A DNA stretch of 21,396 nucleotides from Isoetes engelmannii (GCA_011763485.2 JAANSK020120014.1:4997-26392); one strand, 5' to 3'. Numbered from the stretch's first letter, positions 11,477 through 21,195 are shown. Notes: generated by a model not told the origin, from the sequence alone. Numbers and translations are program-made.

Positions 11477-11536
11477 AATTAGAAGATCAGACGACATGTA
11501 TCACTTAATTAGAAGATCAGACGACATGTATCACTT
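11477..11536. repeat. Exact 30-bp tandem duplication
   Basis: AATTAGAAGATCAGACGACA followed by TGTATCACTT occurs twice in a row without a mismatch, at 11477-11506 and 11507-11536. The lack of divergence suggests that it is recent. Confidence 0.95.
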
Positions 11537-11562
11537 TCGGCTGATGTGTCGCGACACGTGGA
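11537..11562. promoter_or_regulatory. G-box with adjacent palindrome
   Basis: TGTCGCGACA is followed at once by an overlapping CACGTG (11555-11560), the core bound by plant bZIP and bHLH factors. It lies about 1.66 kb upstream of the minus-strand PPR start. A link to that gene is inference. Confidence 0.3.
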
Positions 11563-13098
11563 TAGGCTAGAATTCAAGCATTCAGGTGACCTCGGGTTAG
11601 GCAACCCTGCTAATAAACTAGTCAAAAGCACGTTTGATTAATTTGCATAGCACTCTCCAAATTTTGTTTGGGTTTGTGGTGTTTTATAACGTAAATTTAA
11701 ATGCGGTTATACAATGTTATTAGTGTAATTTAACATTTGTTGTCAACATTTTGCGACTTCGACCTCCACACCAAGAACTTCCAGGATTATCTCCACCATC
11801 ACTTGGTCCATTCACTTGATGGTTCTATTCCAGCTTGAAACATAGGAAGGTTCTTCGTGTGTTTTTGAATTTCAATTGCAAAATAGACAAAAAAAAAAAA
11901 GTGATTTCTATTTCAAAAATGTTGAACAAATGCTCTCACTTCTCAATCGATAAGAAATCTGTGCTACTACATTTTGACAGCAAGGCTTCTCAATGTCAAT
12001 TTGCAATGAGACAATGAGACTCCAATCTGGTACCCTATAGGGGACAAAAGGGAAATTTTGATTTTCTTTTTCTTTTTTTCATTTTTAAACAAAGTTATGT
12101 ACACAAGATTATCTCTCTAACTTGCATTCTCTAGTGGGAAATCCCTTGCATATGAAGGCAATATTCAAATGACACACAAGGTAAAGGATGTTTGGCAAAA
12201 TTGTAGAATGTCAAGTAAAATGAAAAAGAATGTTAAAAAAAAAAGGGGATTCTTTCTAGAGCGCCATGAGTATAATTGCATGCTTTTAACAAAAATGTAA
12301 CAAAGATGGGCATGCCCTCTAGGGCTCGATGAGTATCATTGTATGCTTTTATCTTTCATGTCATTTTGATGGGGACATGCGGTCATGCATACTTGTGTGC
12401 GAGGCATGATGAGGAGGCGCATTACATGTTGGGTGTCTATTTCAGCTGGGGTGACAAGTGCCTTCATGCCGGTGGCAACATAACTCGAGGAATTGGTGTC
12501 CCTTACTCCTATAAAACAGCTTAGATGTTCTCTCACAAGGCTGAATCAATCATTTAACATTCAAAGTGTTAGCAGACCAAAAAGTAATTTCAACATAAGT
12601 TAGATTAAGTTCAACTACAAAACAAGTAAACAAGGAGCACCCAACACTGCAATCAGATAAACTGAAATATGCATATGTGTAAGCAACAATAAAGGCAGCT
12701 GAAATGACAAAGTCCTCTCCTCTGTCTTGAAGGCTAAATCTCGACAAAATAAAAAAAAGCATGTTCAAAGTCATGACCAACCTCAACAGTTTGAAGTCTG
12801 CCGCAAGAAACAAAAACAAGTGATTATCCAACTAGAAGCTTAGGATTGAAACTTAGGATTCTCACATCCAAAACCAAGTTCTAATTTTTACAATCATTGA
12901 CACGGACGGAAGTCGTAGTGGCTAACATTCGCAACCTCCACGACTAACAAATTTGTTCCACATCAGACTAATTCTCTATGTTTTTTAAGTCATCTCTAGT
13001 TAATGTACAGACCTCACTAAGTAAAACAACTCATTTGCGTTTCCTACACTAATCAGAATTATATTATTCAGTGGCAAGTGTTTTGTACAAGTTCATTC

Positions 13099-13225
13099 AG
13101 ACAAATGCTCCGTGTAATGGAAATGCGTTGTGCACTATGAAGGGGTACTCCTTATACCACGAAGAACCTGAAAGTACAGTTTCTCAGTGAGACAAATGCT
13201 CTGTGGAATGGAAATGTGTTGTGCA
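13099..13225. repeat. Direct repeat flanking the last exon of the small gene
   Basis: About 36 bp (AGACAAATGCTC...GTTGTGCA) at 13099-13134 recurs at 13190-13225, with a spacing of 91 bp. Confidence 0.75.
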
Positions 13226-15255
13226 TCCAGATGTTGGATAATCCAAGCGCATCCAGATGACATGATTCTAGGCTAATATCTACATTTCCAAGCAATCAAA
13301 GACACAAAACATGTGAGCCAACCTTCCTCAAATGATAATTTGCCACTTTCAGACAAACAGGAGATGTCAGGCAACTAACTGATGATTTAAAGCAGTGTAC
13401 ACTTCATACCTTAGTCTGGAAGCTGACAAATATCCATTCTAAGCACGGAAAGAATGGATATTAAAGCTCTGTCACTGCTCTGAATTTTGATATTGGTCAA
13501 CAAAATCCACAAAAAACACCTAAATCTACGTATTCTTCAGATAATGTAGAAGCTGCAATCCCTTCCTTATTGCTTTGGCTGGTACTGTTCATCTAGGTAC
13601 AGTTTTTATGCAGTATGGTGACAAACCTGTTAAGTTCAGTGAGTCTAGCCTGTTGCTCGGACGTCAGGCAAACATTTGTCTCTAGCTGCTTTGCGACGTG
13701 TTCAAGCTTATTGCTCAAATTCTCCATCTGCAACAAAGTACCTCCATGTCAACAAACTTGAACTGCGACAATTTTGAAACAAACTCAAGTGAATATTCAA
13801 CTACTGGTGTATAAGCATTCGATCTAGCATATTTTATAAGAGATGAAGTCACATTGAATTCCAGAATTTAGGTCAAGAGATTTCATTCTGCTGAATCCTT
13901 GAGATAGCACAACCTTATTGCAATCGAATAAAGGTCACCCATCAAAAAAATGCCCTGGGGGGGGGGGGGAGATTTTTTGTCACTTAAGCAGTTTACTGTT
14001 ATAGAGCAATGCGCATTTCCTAAACAAATGGGAGCATGGATTTCAGAGGACAATGTTTTGTAGTCCAAGACCCATGCAACGAATTCTAAGTCCCATGCAA
14101 TGGACCAACCTACTATCATAATTGCTGCCAGACCTCCTATCGCAGTTGCTGAAGCAAGCTGGTCTATGCTTGCTATGAAATAATATCATTGTGGTATGCA
14201 TCCAAGACTCCAAGATTGATTGCGAGAATGACGTTGCATGCATTTCTAGAAGCAAAAAGCGGAGATACATAATCAAACTTGCCCTTCAATTTAACCTTAA
14301 GGATGAATTCCATATATTAGCTGCCAATTTCTCCTTTTGATATCAACTAAGGTTACTTGGTAAGGGACAGACGCAACTCATGCTGTTAATTATGCTTTAG
14401 ACATCTAGGCAAATATCCATTCCTGACAGGGCAAATCCAACCGAGGGCAGGAGCTTCTTTTGTAGAACAATAAGCCAAAATAGAAAAAACTTGGTGTAAT
14501 CACGAAGAATTGAAAGTGTAAAAATCCTAGTTTGATGCTAAAATCCGAGCCTTATCTAACTAATTTTCACAGCCACTTGGTCAAAATATTCTAAGATATG
14601 ATATGACTAGAACAACAACAACATCAATAGAAGTTAATAATTAGAAAATACCTTGTTCCACACTTTCAAATTCAAGATCTGCAATTGACTTTGTGTCATC
14701 AGATGCTGCTGTTGTTGTAAAATACCATAAACATACTCTTTCAACCTGATCAAGTATTTCCAATTTTAGATTTGATTATGTTCTTGAACTTACAGGTCAA
14801 TAAATTCGTCGTTAGAAATGTACTATGTAAGAGGGCAGTACCTGTACAATGCAGTCAACTATAAGACCATGCATGCTTCCTATTTCGCATCAGAACAACA
14901 AAAGGTTTCAAGATATTCCATTCCGAATTGTGTCAATGAATATGTAACATATACAGCCTAACTACTATCTTGACGACTTCCAGAAGATGCACGAAGTGCT
15001 CAGACCAAGACCTGAAAATGTTTACTTAATATGCAAGCATTGGAAGGAAATTGAATAATAATCTAAATCTCTTAATACATACACAATAAATGGTGTTGCT
15101 AACATAGTCTACTACGTGAATTCCTTCCAAAACCCAAATAAGAACGGATATAGTCTACTATGTAAATTCCTTCCAAGACCCCCGAACAGAAAATAACAAA
15201 GGATAGTGGTAGCATGAAACTACCTTGTGGGTTCATCCACCTTCTTTAGCAGCAT
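13135..15255 (-). CDS. Candidate small spliced coiled-coil protein, about 90 residues, five exons
   Basis: I do not recognise the family. Five exons on the minus strand join in phase: 15255-15224 (ATG), 14745-14652, 13727-13627, 13422-13410 (13 nt) and 13167-13135 (TAG). All four introns are GT-AG, and the total is 273 nt. The second exon gives GILQQQQHLMTQSQLQILNL; the third gives MENLSNKLEHVAKQLETNV, then SEQQARLTELN. These segments are rich in L, Q, E and K with heptad-like spacing, as in short coiled-coil subunits. Exon 3 is open in only this frame. The start is uncertain: an upstream short open frame sits in the same leader, and 5' exons may exist. A first untranslated exon could end at 15909 with a strong donor (CAA/GTAAGT). 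The gene sits inside the large insertion, so it could be captured. I hold this as a model, not a proven gene. Confidence 0.45.
13410..13422 (-). other. 13-nt candidate microexon
   Basis: It is bounded by TTTGTCAG and GTATGA. With the AG left by the previous exon, the 13 bases complete exactly five codons (SFQTK), so the frame passes into the last exon. Its small size makes chance occurrence a real alternative. Confidence 0.35.
13957..13969. repeat. Poly-G run
   Basis: Thirteen consecutive G within an intron of the candidate small gene. Confidence 0.9.
15104..15181. repeat. Imperfect tandem repeat, period 46 bp
   Basis: ATAGTCTACTACGTGAATTC...ACCC at 15104-15135 recurs at 15150-15181 with four changes. 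Confidence 0.75.
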
Positions 15256-15681
15256 AATGCAAGCATATTAGGGAATGTGGGCAGTAAGAGAGAAGAACAT
15301 GAACAACCTGAATGAAAATTTGGCAGCATTTTCAACATGGTTTATGGAGTTTGAAGTACTTTTAACTATTTTGAGAAGCAAAATTCTAGAAAGATCAAGA
15401 TGGCAATAACAATAGAAGCTTACATTATTTTCACTTGAAAACAGCTTCCGCACACATTAAGGCCATCTATACTTGCATGCAAGCATCAAAGTATCTGTAG
15501 TTAAAAAGGAGAAATTAGTAATGATATCTATTAGGGAACGTATGCTGGATATGAATATATTAGCTCCATAAACTGGTATTCAGGTGACTTCTTGCACTAA
15601 TTAAGGCTTGCACTTCCCATTAGAGGTTCCAGGCACATGTTCCTTTAAGCCTTATTATGATATATTGGATTGCATAAGCAA

Positions 15682-15751
15682 GATTTCATCTGTTGAAGCA
15701 CTTATTAAACACAGAGATTTTTCATCTGTTGAAGCACTTATTAAACAGAGA
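15682..15751. repeat. Tandem duplication, about 35-bp unit
   Basis: GATTTCATCTGTTGAAGCAC plus the next 15 bases or so is repeated directly at 15716-15751, with two extra T and a CA loss. A third partial start (GATTTTTCATTTG) follows. Confidence 0.85.
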
Positions 15752-16072
15752 GATTTTTCATTTGTATGTCCATGACTATTCCGACGATAGCTACAATTTG
15801 TGGCCTTGCTCTTACGACATCCCTTTGACAAATAGTATGACATGAACATAATATGCAAAGAATCATGGAACCTAGCTATGAATGTCTATGATGCATACAG
15901 ATACTTACTTGCTACGAGGACTTAAGCTACATCCGTCAAGTCCTGATGCAGATGCTCTAGTTTACAAAGCTTAGAGAAAAAAATGCAGCAAAAAGAAAGA
16001 TGGAAACGCTGAGGCAAGAATGAAGTCCAATTCTCTCTAACGCGGGTATGACCTCCAAGGCCCTATGAACAC

Positions 16073-16163
16073 GCTGGAATTTCCCGTTTTGTTTCTTCAC
16101 CGTAGATCAAATCTAACGACTCTGATGCTATCCACGTGCACAATAATCCTACCTGGCAGCAAC
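16073..16163. promoter_or_regulatory. Promoter-like block, copy 1 (partner 17483-17572)
   Basis: GCTGGAATTTC, then a TTCTTCACCGTAGATCAAATC-type motif, then GTGCACAA and ACCTGGCAGCAAC. The same order recurs at 17483-17572 with moderate divergence. It contains a G-box (CACGTG 16133-16138). On the minus strand it would sit about 200 bp upstream of the possible 5' exon ending at 15909. Confidence 0.35.
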
Positions 16164-16168
16164 GTTTT

Positions 16169-16417
16169 GCTTTGAGACACAAATTGCATTAACGTAAGGA
16201 GTAGAAGAAATAAATTTTAACTAGTCAATTAAGATAGTACCTAGAATAACGTTACAATGTAAGCTTAGGGTGTAGAGACTTTGTTACCTTGAACCTTCTA
16301 CTCCCAACCCTTTGCTTTAAGACGTAAACTGGATAAATCTGAGGAATAGAAGACAAAAAGTTCAGATAGTCAATTAAGACAATATCTTGAATAACTTTAC
16401 ATGTAAGCTTACAGTGT
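16169..16417. repeat. Diverged direct repeat, two copies of about 105 bp
   Basis: 16169-16273 and 16314-16417 share GAGACACAAA/GACGTAAACT, AGTCAATTAAGA and ATGTAAGCTTA, ending in TGT. Identity is roughly 70-75% by eye. Confidence 0.7.
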
Positions 16418-16987
16418 CAACATACAATGTGCAAATGTAAATAAGATGAGAAGTAAGAAAAGCACTCCATATTGAAGAGAGAATTTCTATCATTTCCTAA
16501 TCAACAAAAAAACAATATTTATGTTTCATTTAATGGCTATTGGCAGCCTAACAAGGTCAGTGGCTGCATAAACCATGGCAATGATTTCAGGTTGAAGAGT
16601 GACATATGCAGTGCTGCCATGGCAGAGCATAGCAACATTATTTATTCACCCATTCCCATAAGAATGAAATGTAAGTAACTTCAGCCTAAACTTCAAACTT
16701 GAGCAGTTGCTAATTTATGGAGGAAATAGAGAAACTGTAAAAATGGCATATTGGGCGCACTCATGCATGAAAAATCATGATACATCCCAAGGATAAAATG
16801 ACTGGAGAACAAAGATTGATCATTGAATTAAAAAAAGAGGAAATGTATCAGACCTCTATACGGTTGCTGGAGGATTGGACAGTATCTTGTTCTACCTTCT
16901 GCAATATTAAATATGAGCTCAGAATATGCAGCTGCAACAATAACAATCCTAAACAAAGAATTTCAGCTTTTCAAATAAGAATGCAAA

Positions 16988-17260
16988 GAAAACCTAAAAT
17001 AGAATGGATCGTTTGCCTCCCTCGCCTAGAACCGTAAATATGGAATCGTGACGCTGCCTCTGTTCGGAGAAGAATGATGTTGCTCTTGCATTTTGCAAAA
17101 ATCAGCCAGAAACAGAAATGAATAAAAAGCATACCCTCTTCCTAGAAATCCATAGAAAGCTCAAGGCTCTGCTCGCTGATAGAAAACCGAAAAGAGGATG
17201 GATCATCACTGCCATGTGCTTCCCTCACCTAAAACCATAAGTACGAAATGGTGGCGTTGC
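16988..17260. repeat. Diverged tandem repeat, period about 195 bp
   Basis: The block around 16988-17056 (ATGGATCG, CCTCCCTCGCCTAGAACC, TGGAATCGTGACGCTGC) recurs around 17183-17260 (ATGGATCA, CTTCCCTCACCTAAAACC, CGAAATGGTGGCGTTGC). Confidence 0.6.
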
Positions 17261-17662
17261 TCCTACTTGCAGATTTTTGTTTGCAGATAAATCCCTGGAA
17301 GAAAGGAAGCTCCGAGACGCTTTAAATCCGGTAAGAAACAAATCCAAGCTCAGCCCGCAACTGGTAACAGCTCCATCCTTGCGCCTCTTTCTCCTTCCTC
17401 TTCTGTACCAAGGGTAAAAAACAAATCAATTCGAATACGAAGTCTCTGAATCTGGCGTAACTTCTCAACGCTATCGTGACAAGCTGGAATTTCTAGGAAT
17501 TTTCTTTGACCATAGATGAAATCCAACGTTTCTAAAAGATTCTAAGTGCACAAAAATCCCACTTGGCTACAAAGTGGATAGCCTCATACGGACTTAATGT
17601 TCAAACCCCGTTTGTGCAAACGTGCTAAAAATTAAAGCATAGCACAAGCACCATGTGTCGCC

Positions 17663-17699
17663 GACACAAAAAGTGTTCCCCACCTTTATGCGTAGACCC
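17663..17699 (-). repeat. Right terminal inverted repeat of the large insertion
   Basis: It ends GCGTAGACCC at 17699, with CCCC and AAAAGTGTTC further in, and is the inverse of the left end at 6190-6226. It is closely similar to the right end of the 279-bp element (GTGCGTAGACCC at 19616). Confidence 0.65.
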
Positions 17700-17703
17700 C
17701 TGT
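17700..17703. repeat. Target-site duplication CTGT (right)
   Basis: It matches 6186-6189. Confidence 0.65.
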
Positions 17704-18067
17704 ATTGATCTCTGGAGCCCCAAGCCTCAGTCATACCATGAGTCTGAGCCTTGGGTAGGATCTACATTCAGTTGTTTTGTATGTGGTTGCAGGTATTATA
17801 GTGAATACCACCCTTTGAGGTGGTACTGTAGTTATTATGATTCATTGTTCTTATGTGTGTTTCACGTTTCCGCATTGAAAGGTGGATCCCGAGGGAGACG
17901 GGATCAATGGCACGTCTGGACTCTAGTTCTCCCACACAAATCCTTGCTCACCATCAAGGAGTTCTGTGTCAGACGGACGGCCTCTTGTTGGCATGTTGGC
18001 TAACAGGGGGGGGAATGATCCAGTTCATATACGATAGGAGCATCGTATACGAGTTGGGTACGTCACA
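17704..18067 (+). mobile_element. Retrotransposon 5' LTR, right part (end of U5)
   Basis: This is the continuation of 4750-6189 after the insertion. It ends ACGTCACA at 18067, the inverse of TGTGACGT at 4750, one base before the primer-binding site. No protein is expected here; open frames in it are chance. Confidence 0.65.
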
Positions 18068-18068
18068 G

Positions 18069-18080
18069 TGGTATCAGAGC
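18069..18080 (+). other. Primer-binding site for initiator tRNA-Met
   Basis: TGGTATCAGAGC is the standard complement of the 3' end of plant initiator tRNA-Met, used to prime reverse transcription in many Copia and Gypsy elements. It lies one base after the LTR end and so fixes the LTR boundary and + orientation. Confidence 0.9.
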
Positions 18081-18081
18081 A

Positions 18082-18159
18082 ATGATCTTGGCTGACCAAG
18101 ATCGAGCACTGGCCATCACCCATAGGCTAATTGTCCTAGAACTCAGCTTAAGAATTTAA
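18082..18159 (+). pseudogene. Start of a gag-like frame, stopped after 25 codons
   Basis: An ATG just after the primer-binding site opens MILADQDRALAITHR and reaches TAA at 18157. The position is where gag begins in many elements; the length shows decay. The family cannot be named from so little. Confidence 0.3.
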
Positions 18160-19337
18160 TTTCAAGCATGAACCTCGAAAAGTGGAAAAAAAAAATCTCA
18201 GGGTAGAAGTCATACTTAGATAGGAGTAGCTAGTGTAGCATTTAGAAGAATCCCTATGGGGATAGCTTGATCCAAATCTTAATTGTCAAAGATGACCATG
18301 GTAAGTTAGAGGGCGCCACAGATTCATAACTATCTTAGTTATGACCTTCTGGCACACACTAACTTATCTCGCCATCAGTTCACCCTAAAACATTGGCCAA
18401 ATCACCAAATATATAGGTTAAATCAACTTTTAGACTTGTATCCTTCCTGTATACATGAAATAGACTAAATCTAAGCCAAACTTCCAGTTGCCCAATTGCC
18501 TGGACACCCAAATAGTAAAAAAGGGAGTTTTTTTTTTACCGTGTATTCAGCAACCAGGCTCCATCATCCAGATACTAAATATGCAAGGCATCTCTTGAAC
18601 GAATCTGCATAGTATATGTGGGAAAAATAGTCAGACTCTTAGTCAATCCATATGTATCGACGGTTTCATATGGGCAGATAATGTGTTCCATCTCTGCATG
18701 ATACATAAGAGTCCTCCAAAAGACATCAAGGTAAACTTGTTTTTCCAGTTCCTTGAGAGATATCATTCAATACCTAAGAATGGAGTCTGGACTGGACTTG
18801 CTAGGCAGACCTTAACAAAGCCAATATTTTCTTCAGTTTGGGTCGCTCGGCTTTTGTCCACCAGACAACCATCTATATCCTGGACGTCTCCATCTACTCT
18901 CATTTTTCACCTTAGCATTTTGATAAAGCATTGCCTTCCATATCTCTACCTAGCTTTATCAGATCATTCCCAGCTTGATAATTAACTTTAAGTCGCATGT
19001 TGGATTTATAGGAGCTAGAGCTGTGAATTGAAATGGTAGTCACCAAGTGCTACTGTGGACTTGGTTCAATCCCTTGTTCTAATCCCTCACCTCATCATAT
19101 GCATCATGTACCTGATACTCAACATCCTAGTGTTGCGCCTCCTAATACTAAGCCTCTTATTTCTGCAATTACCAAAACAGTACTTATGTCAACCTCACAA
19201 TGCTATCCAAATGGTAATTTCTTGATAGAAAACTCCATCTATGTTTACACCAGCCAACAGAGTGTAAATGCATCAGAATATGTTTAACTCTATCCGCTTG
19301 AGGCATCAAATATTGCCAATCACTAGATTTACTGCTT
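18160..19337 (+). other. Decayed retrotransposon interior or unrelated DNA, no recognised protein
   Basis: No protease, reverse transcriptase, integrase or RNase H motif is visible. The 84-codon open frame 19033-19287 (CYCGLGSIPCSNPSPHHMHH onward) is proline-, serine- and histidine-rich and of unknown identity. A 65-nt imperfect foldback lies at 18302-18366. Confidence 0.35.
18302..18366. repeat. Imperfect foldback
   Basis: TAAGTTAG (18302-18309) pairs with CTAACTTA (18359-18366), and CATAACTA-TCT-TAGTTATG (18325-18343) forms the tip. GCCA/TGGC pairs may lie between. It is precursor-like in shape only. Confidence 0.5.
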
Positions 19338-19616
19338 GGGTCTACGCACGTTGTTGGGGGGCATTTTTGCGTCCGTCAAGCACCCCATCAGCACCCAGTC
19401 CAGAAATAGTCTTTTATTTTTATCTTTTTTTCTACAAGTCCGTTGAGGCTGAAAATTTGTCTTCGTAGGTGAAACATAAACGCGTTTCAAGGAAAAATAT
19501 CAAAAAAATATTTAAAAAATATTTTTAAAAATACAAAGAAAATAATTTAAAAAGCACCCCATCAGCACCCAGTGTCCAGGACAAAAAAAGTGTCCCCCAA
19601 CAACGTGCGTAGACCC
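19338..19616. mobile_element. 279-bp miniature inverted-repeat element, same family as the large insertion
   Basis: The left end GGGTCTACGCACGTTGTTGG is exactly inverted at the right end, for 23 bases in all, with a looser match to about 38. A 4-bp duplication GCTT flanks it (19334-19337 and 19617-19620). Inside each end, in the same orientation, is AGCACCCCATCAGCACCCAG. The left half matches the left subterminal part of 6190-6360; the middle is A/T-rich. It has no coding capacity. Removing it with one GCTT leaves 47 open codons across the junction (19302-19337 joined to 19621-19725), which suits a recent insertion into older sequence. Confidence 0.85.
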
Positions 19617-20890
19617 GCTTACGAATTCTCTGTATAGTTCTATTCATATTGTGGTCTTCCCATATACCATCAATGGTTTGCTGGAACAGTTGACTAATTC
19701 TTTTGATATGAAAGTCAAAAGGCAATAGAAAACAAGTCATTGAGCTTGAGAAACAAGCCATTGAGCATAAGAAGCTTAAGCCTAAAGATGAATATAAGAG
19801 AAACTATAGATCTAGCCAAATGCATAGCAACAACTAGAAAGAAATCTGCAGAACAAATAAAGTAAATGAGATGCCCATATATCAATAGAGCACCCAGTGA
19901 TCAAATAGAGTACCCTCTAGGAACTACTAATGCAGGGATATGACTAAAGTTATCACAAGCATATAAAGTAATTAGATACTACCACTGTAGGAAAATTGGT
20001 ATATCCACAACCATACACAACCTTCAGAACACAACCTTCACAACTGTAAAAAATGGATTATGGAAATGAAGCACTCGTAACCTGATTGAATGTGATATAC
20101 ATGCATTTCTCTTCAAGTCAAATCTCCAAAGATCTTGTAATTATCACTGCAACAAATGATCATTCAGGAGTATACTCAACCACTCAAAAATAGATTCCAA
20201 ATCACATTCAATTTATGCATGACATGAGTAGGCGATCTCTAGCAAATTCAAAGTATCTAAGATGCTAAATATTGCATTGAGTGCAGTAGCTTATTATTTA
20301 TAGGTGCATCAAGTGGGACTAGAAAGAAAATATGTAGAAGGTGCAATTAGCATATGACCTAAACCCTATGATCACAACATAAAGCATAACCATAATGTGC
20401 CTCTCCCAAAGAGTCCATAAATCTGGTGGTAATTCCTATGCTTTAAGCCATAAGGATTTCAAATTAAAGGGTATTTCGGAGGCCTAGGTTTCTTCAGAAG
20501 CTGGAGGAGCCACCTATCTTCCAGGTTTCGACCTCGCATTCAGTATTTTTCATATCCAGTGCCACAGTAAATGGGGTTGCATGCTTTTTCTGTGAACGGC
20601 ACAAGTTTTGCAGCTCCTAGTCCTCAAATATAGACATGCTATTCTTTTTGTAGATGCAAGTTTTACAGTCCGCACTCCTCAAGCAGAGAAACATGCTTCT
20701 TTGGCGACCATTTTTGTGTTTATATTGCATAAGCCTTTTAGGTTTTGACCCATCTCTCCAAACCCTCACCCCCCTCTGTTTTGTAAGGATTCACATTCCA
20801 ATTTTTGTTTTTTATTATTTATTTATTTTTTATGCAGACCCGATCCGTTCAAATTATAGACACCCGATTTGGGTTAGGGTCCCAAGACCA

Positions 20891-20970
20891 GAAACCTCCC
20901 CCATTTTCTTTGTATGGAAACCTCCCTACCTTTCATAAGTCTGGGGAGGTTTCTATTCTGAGGTTTCCAT
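20891..20970. repeat. Interleaved inverted repeats
   Basis: GAAACCTCCCC (20891-20901) is inverted at 20943-20953, and ATGGAAACCT (about 20914-20923) is inverted at 20961-20970. The two possible stems interleave. Confidence 0.75.
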
Positions 20971-21195
20971 AGAATATTAAATTTTATGATATTTTTGGAT
21001 CTACTTACAACAACCATTCATAAATAACCCAAATTCCTACAGCTAGAATTAATTCCTACTTTTTATTTTTCATGCTCTTTTCTATTTTGGCTATATGTTG
21101 CTTTGTTAATTCTGTTCTATTCTTGAAGCGATTGGATTCCGGAAGCAACGTCCATGTTACATGAATGTCACGAAAGTTTGTCTATAAATGTCACA

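Larger units (their letters stand above)
9898..13134. other. Gene-free stretch inside the insertion
   Basis: No convincing coding sequence. Open frames near 11042-11424 are lysine-, serine- and glutamine-rich and unlike known proteins; that stretch may be the promoter and leader region of the minus-strand PPR gene. A G-box (CACGTG, 11555-11560) next to TGTCGCGACA and an exact 30-bp tandem duplication lie nearby. An imperfect repeat (ATGAGTAT-ATTG-ATGCTTTTA) occurs near 12267 and 12329. The rest is AT-rich with nothing I can name. Confidence 0.4.
15256..17635. other. Non-coding stretch, upstream side of the candidate small gene
   Basis: No protein recognised. It holds several local duplications (listed separately), a G-box (16133-16138) and possible 5' exons of the minus-strand gene. 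Two of these end at good donors: 15909, and the TTTTAG/GTGAGG junction near 17230. Sequence such as GTTAGATTTGATCTACGG (minus strand, about 16120) is typical of plant promoters and 5' leaders. Confidence 0.35.
6190..17699. mobile_element. 11.5-kb DNA transposon-like insertion carrying gene sequence, no transposase seen
   Basis: The left end begins GGGTCTAAGCATGG. The inverse of the right end begins GGGTCTACGCATAA. About 25 of the first 31 positions match, including TGGGG and ACA-TTTT further in. Inside each end, in the same orientation, lies GCATAGCACAAGCACC (from 6231 and from 17636). The 4-bp CTGT duplication flanks the element. The first 150-170 bp are related to the left half of the 279-bp element at 19338-19616, including the ACAAGTCC and GAAACAT words. 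Removing the element restores one LTR with inverted TG...CA ends. The interior holds a PPR pseudogene, a candidate spliced gene and many tandem duplications, but no transposase domain. It would have moved with help from a related element. Later insertions within it cannot be excluded. Confidence 0.65.

Noticed and set aside
12550-12831. 93-codon hydrophobic open frame on the minus strand
   Set aside because: The hydrophobicity reflects T-rich DNA. There is no homologue that I recognise and no context supporting a start.
6190-17699. Helitron as the explanation for gene capture
   Set aside because: The ends are inverted repeats with a 4-bp target duplication, which Helitrons lack.
17653-18095. 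Open frames of 80-116 codons near the right end of the insertion
   Set aside because: They cross the terminal repeat, the LTR and the primer-binding site, so they cannot be one gene.
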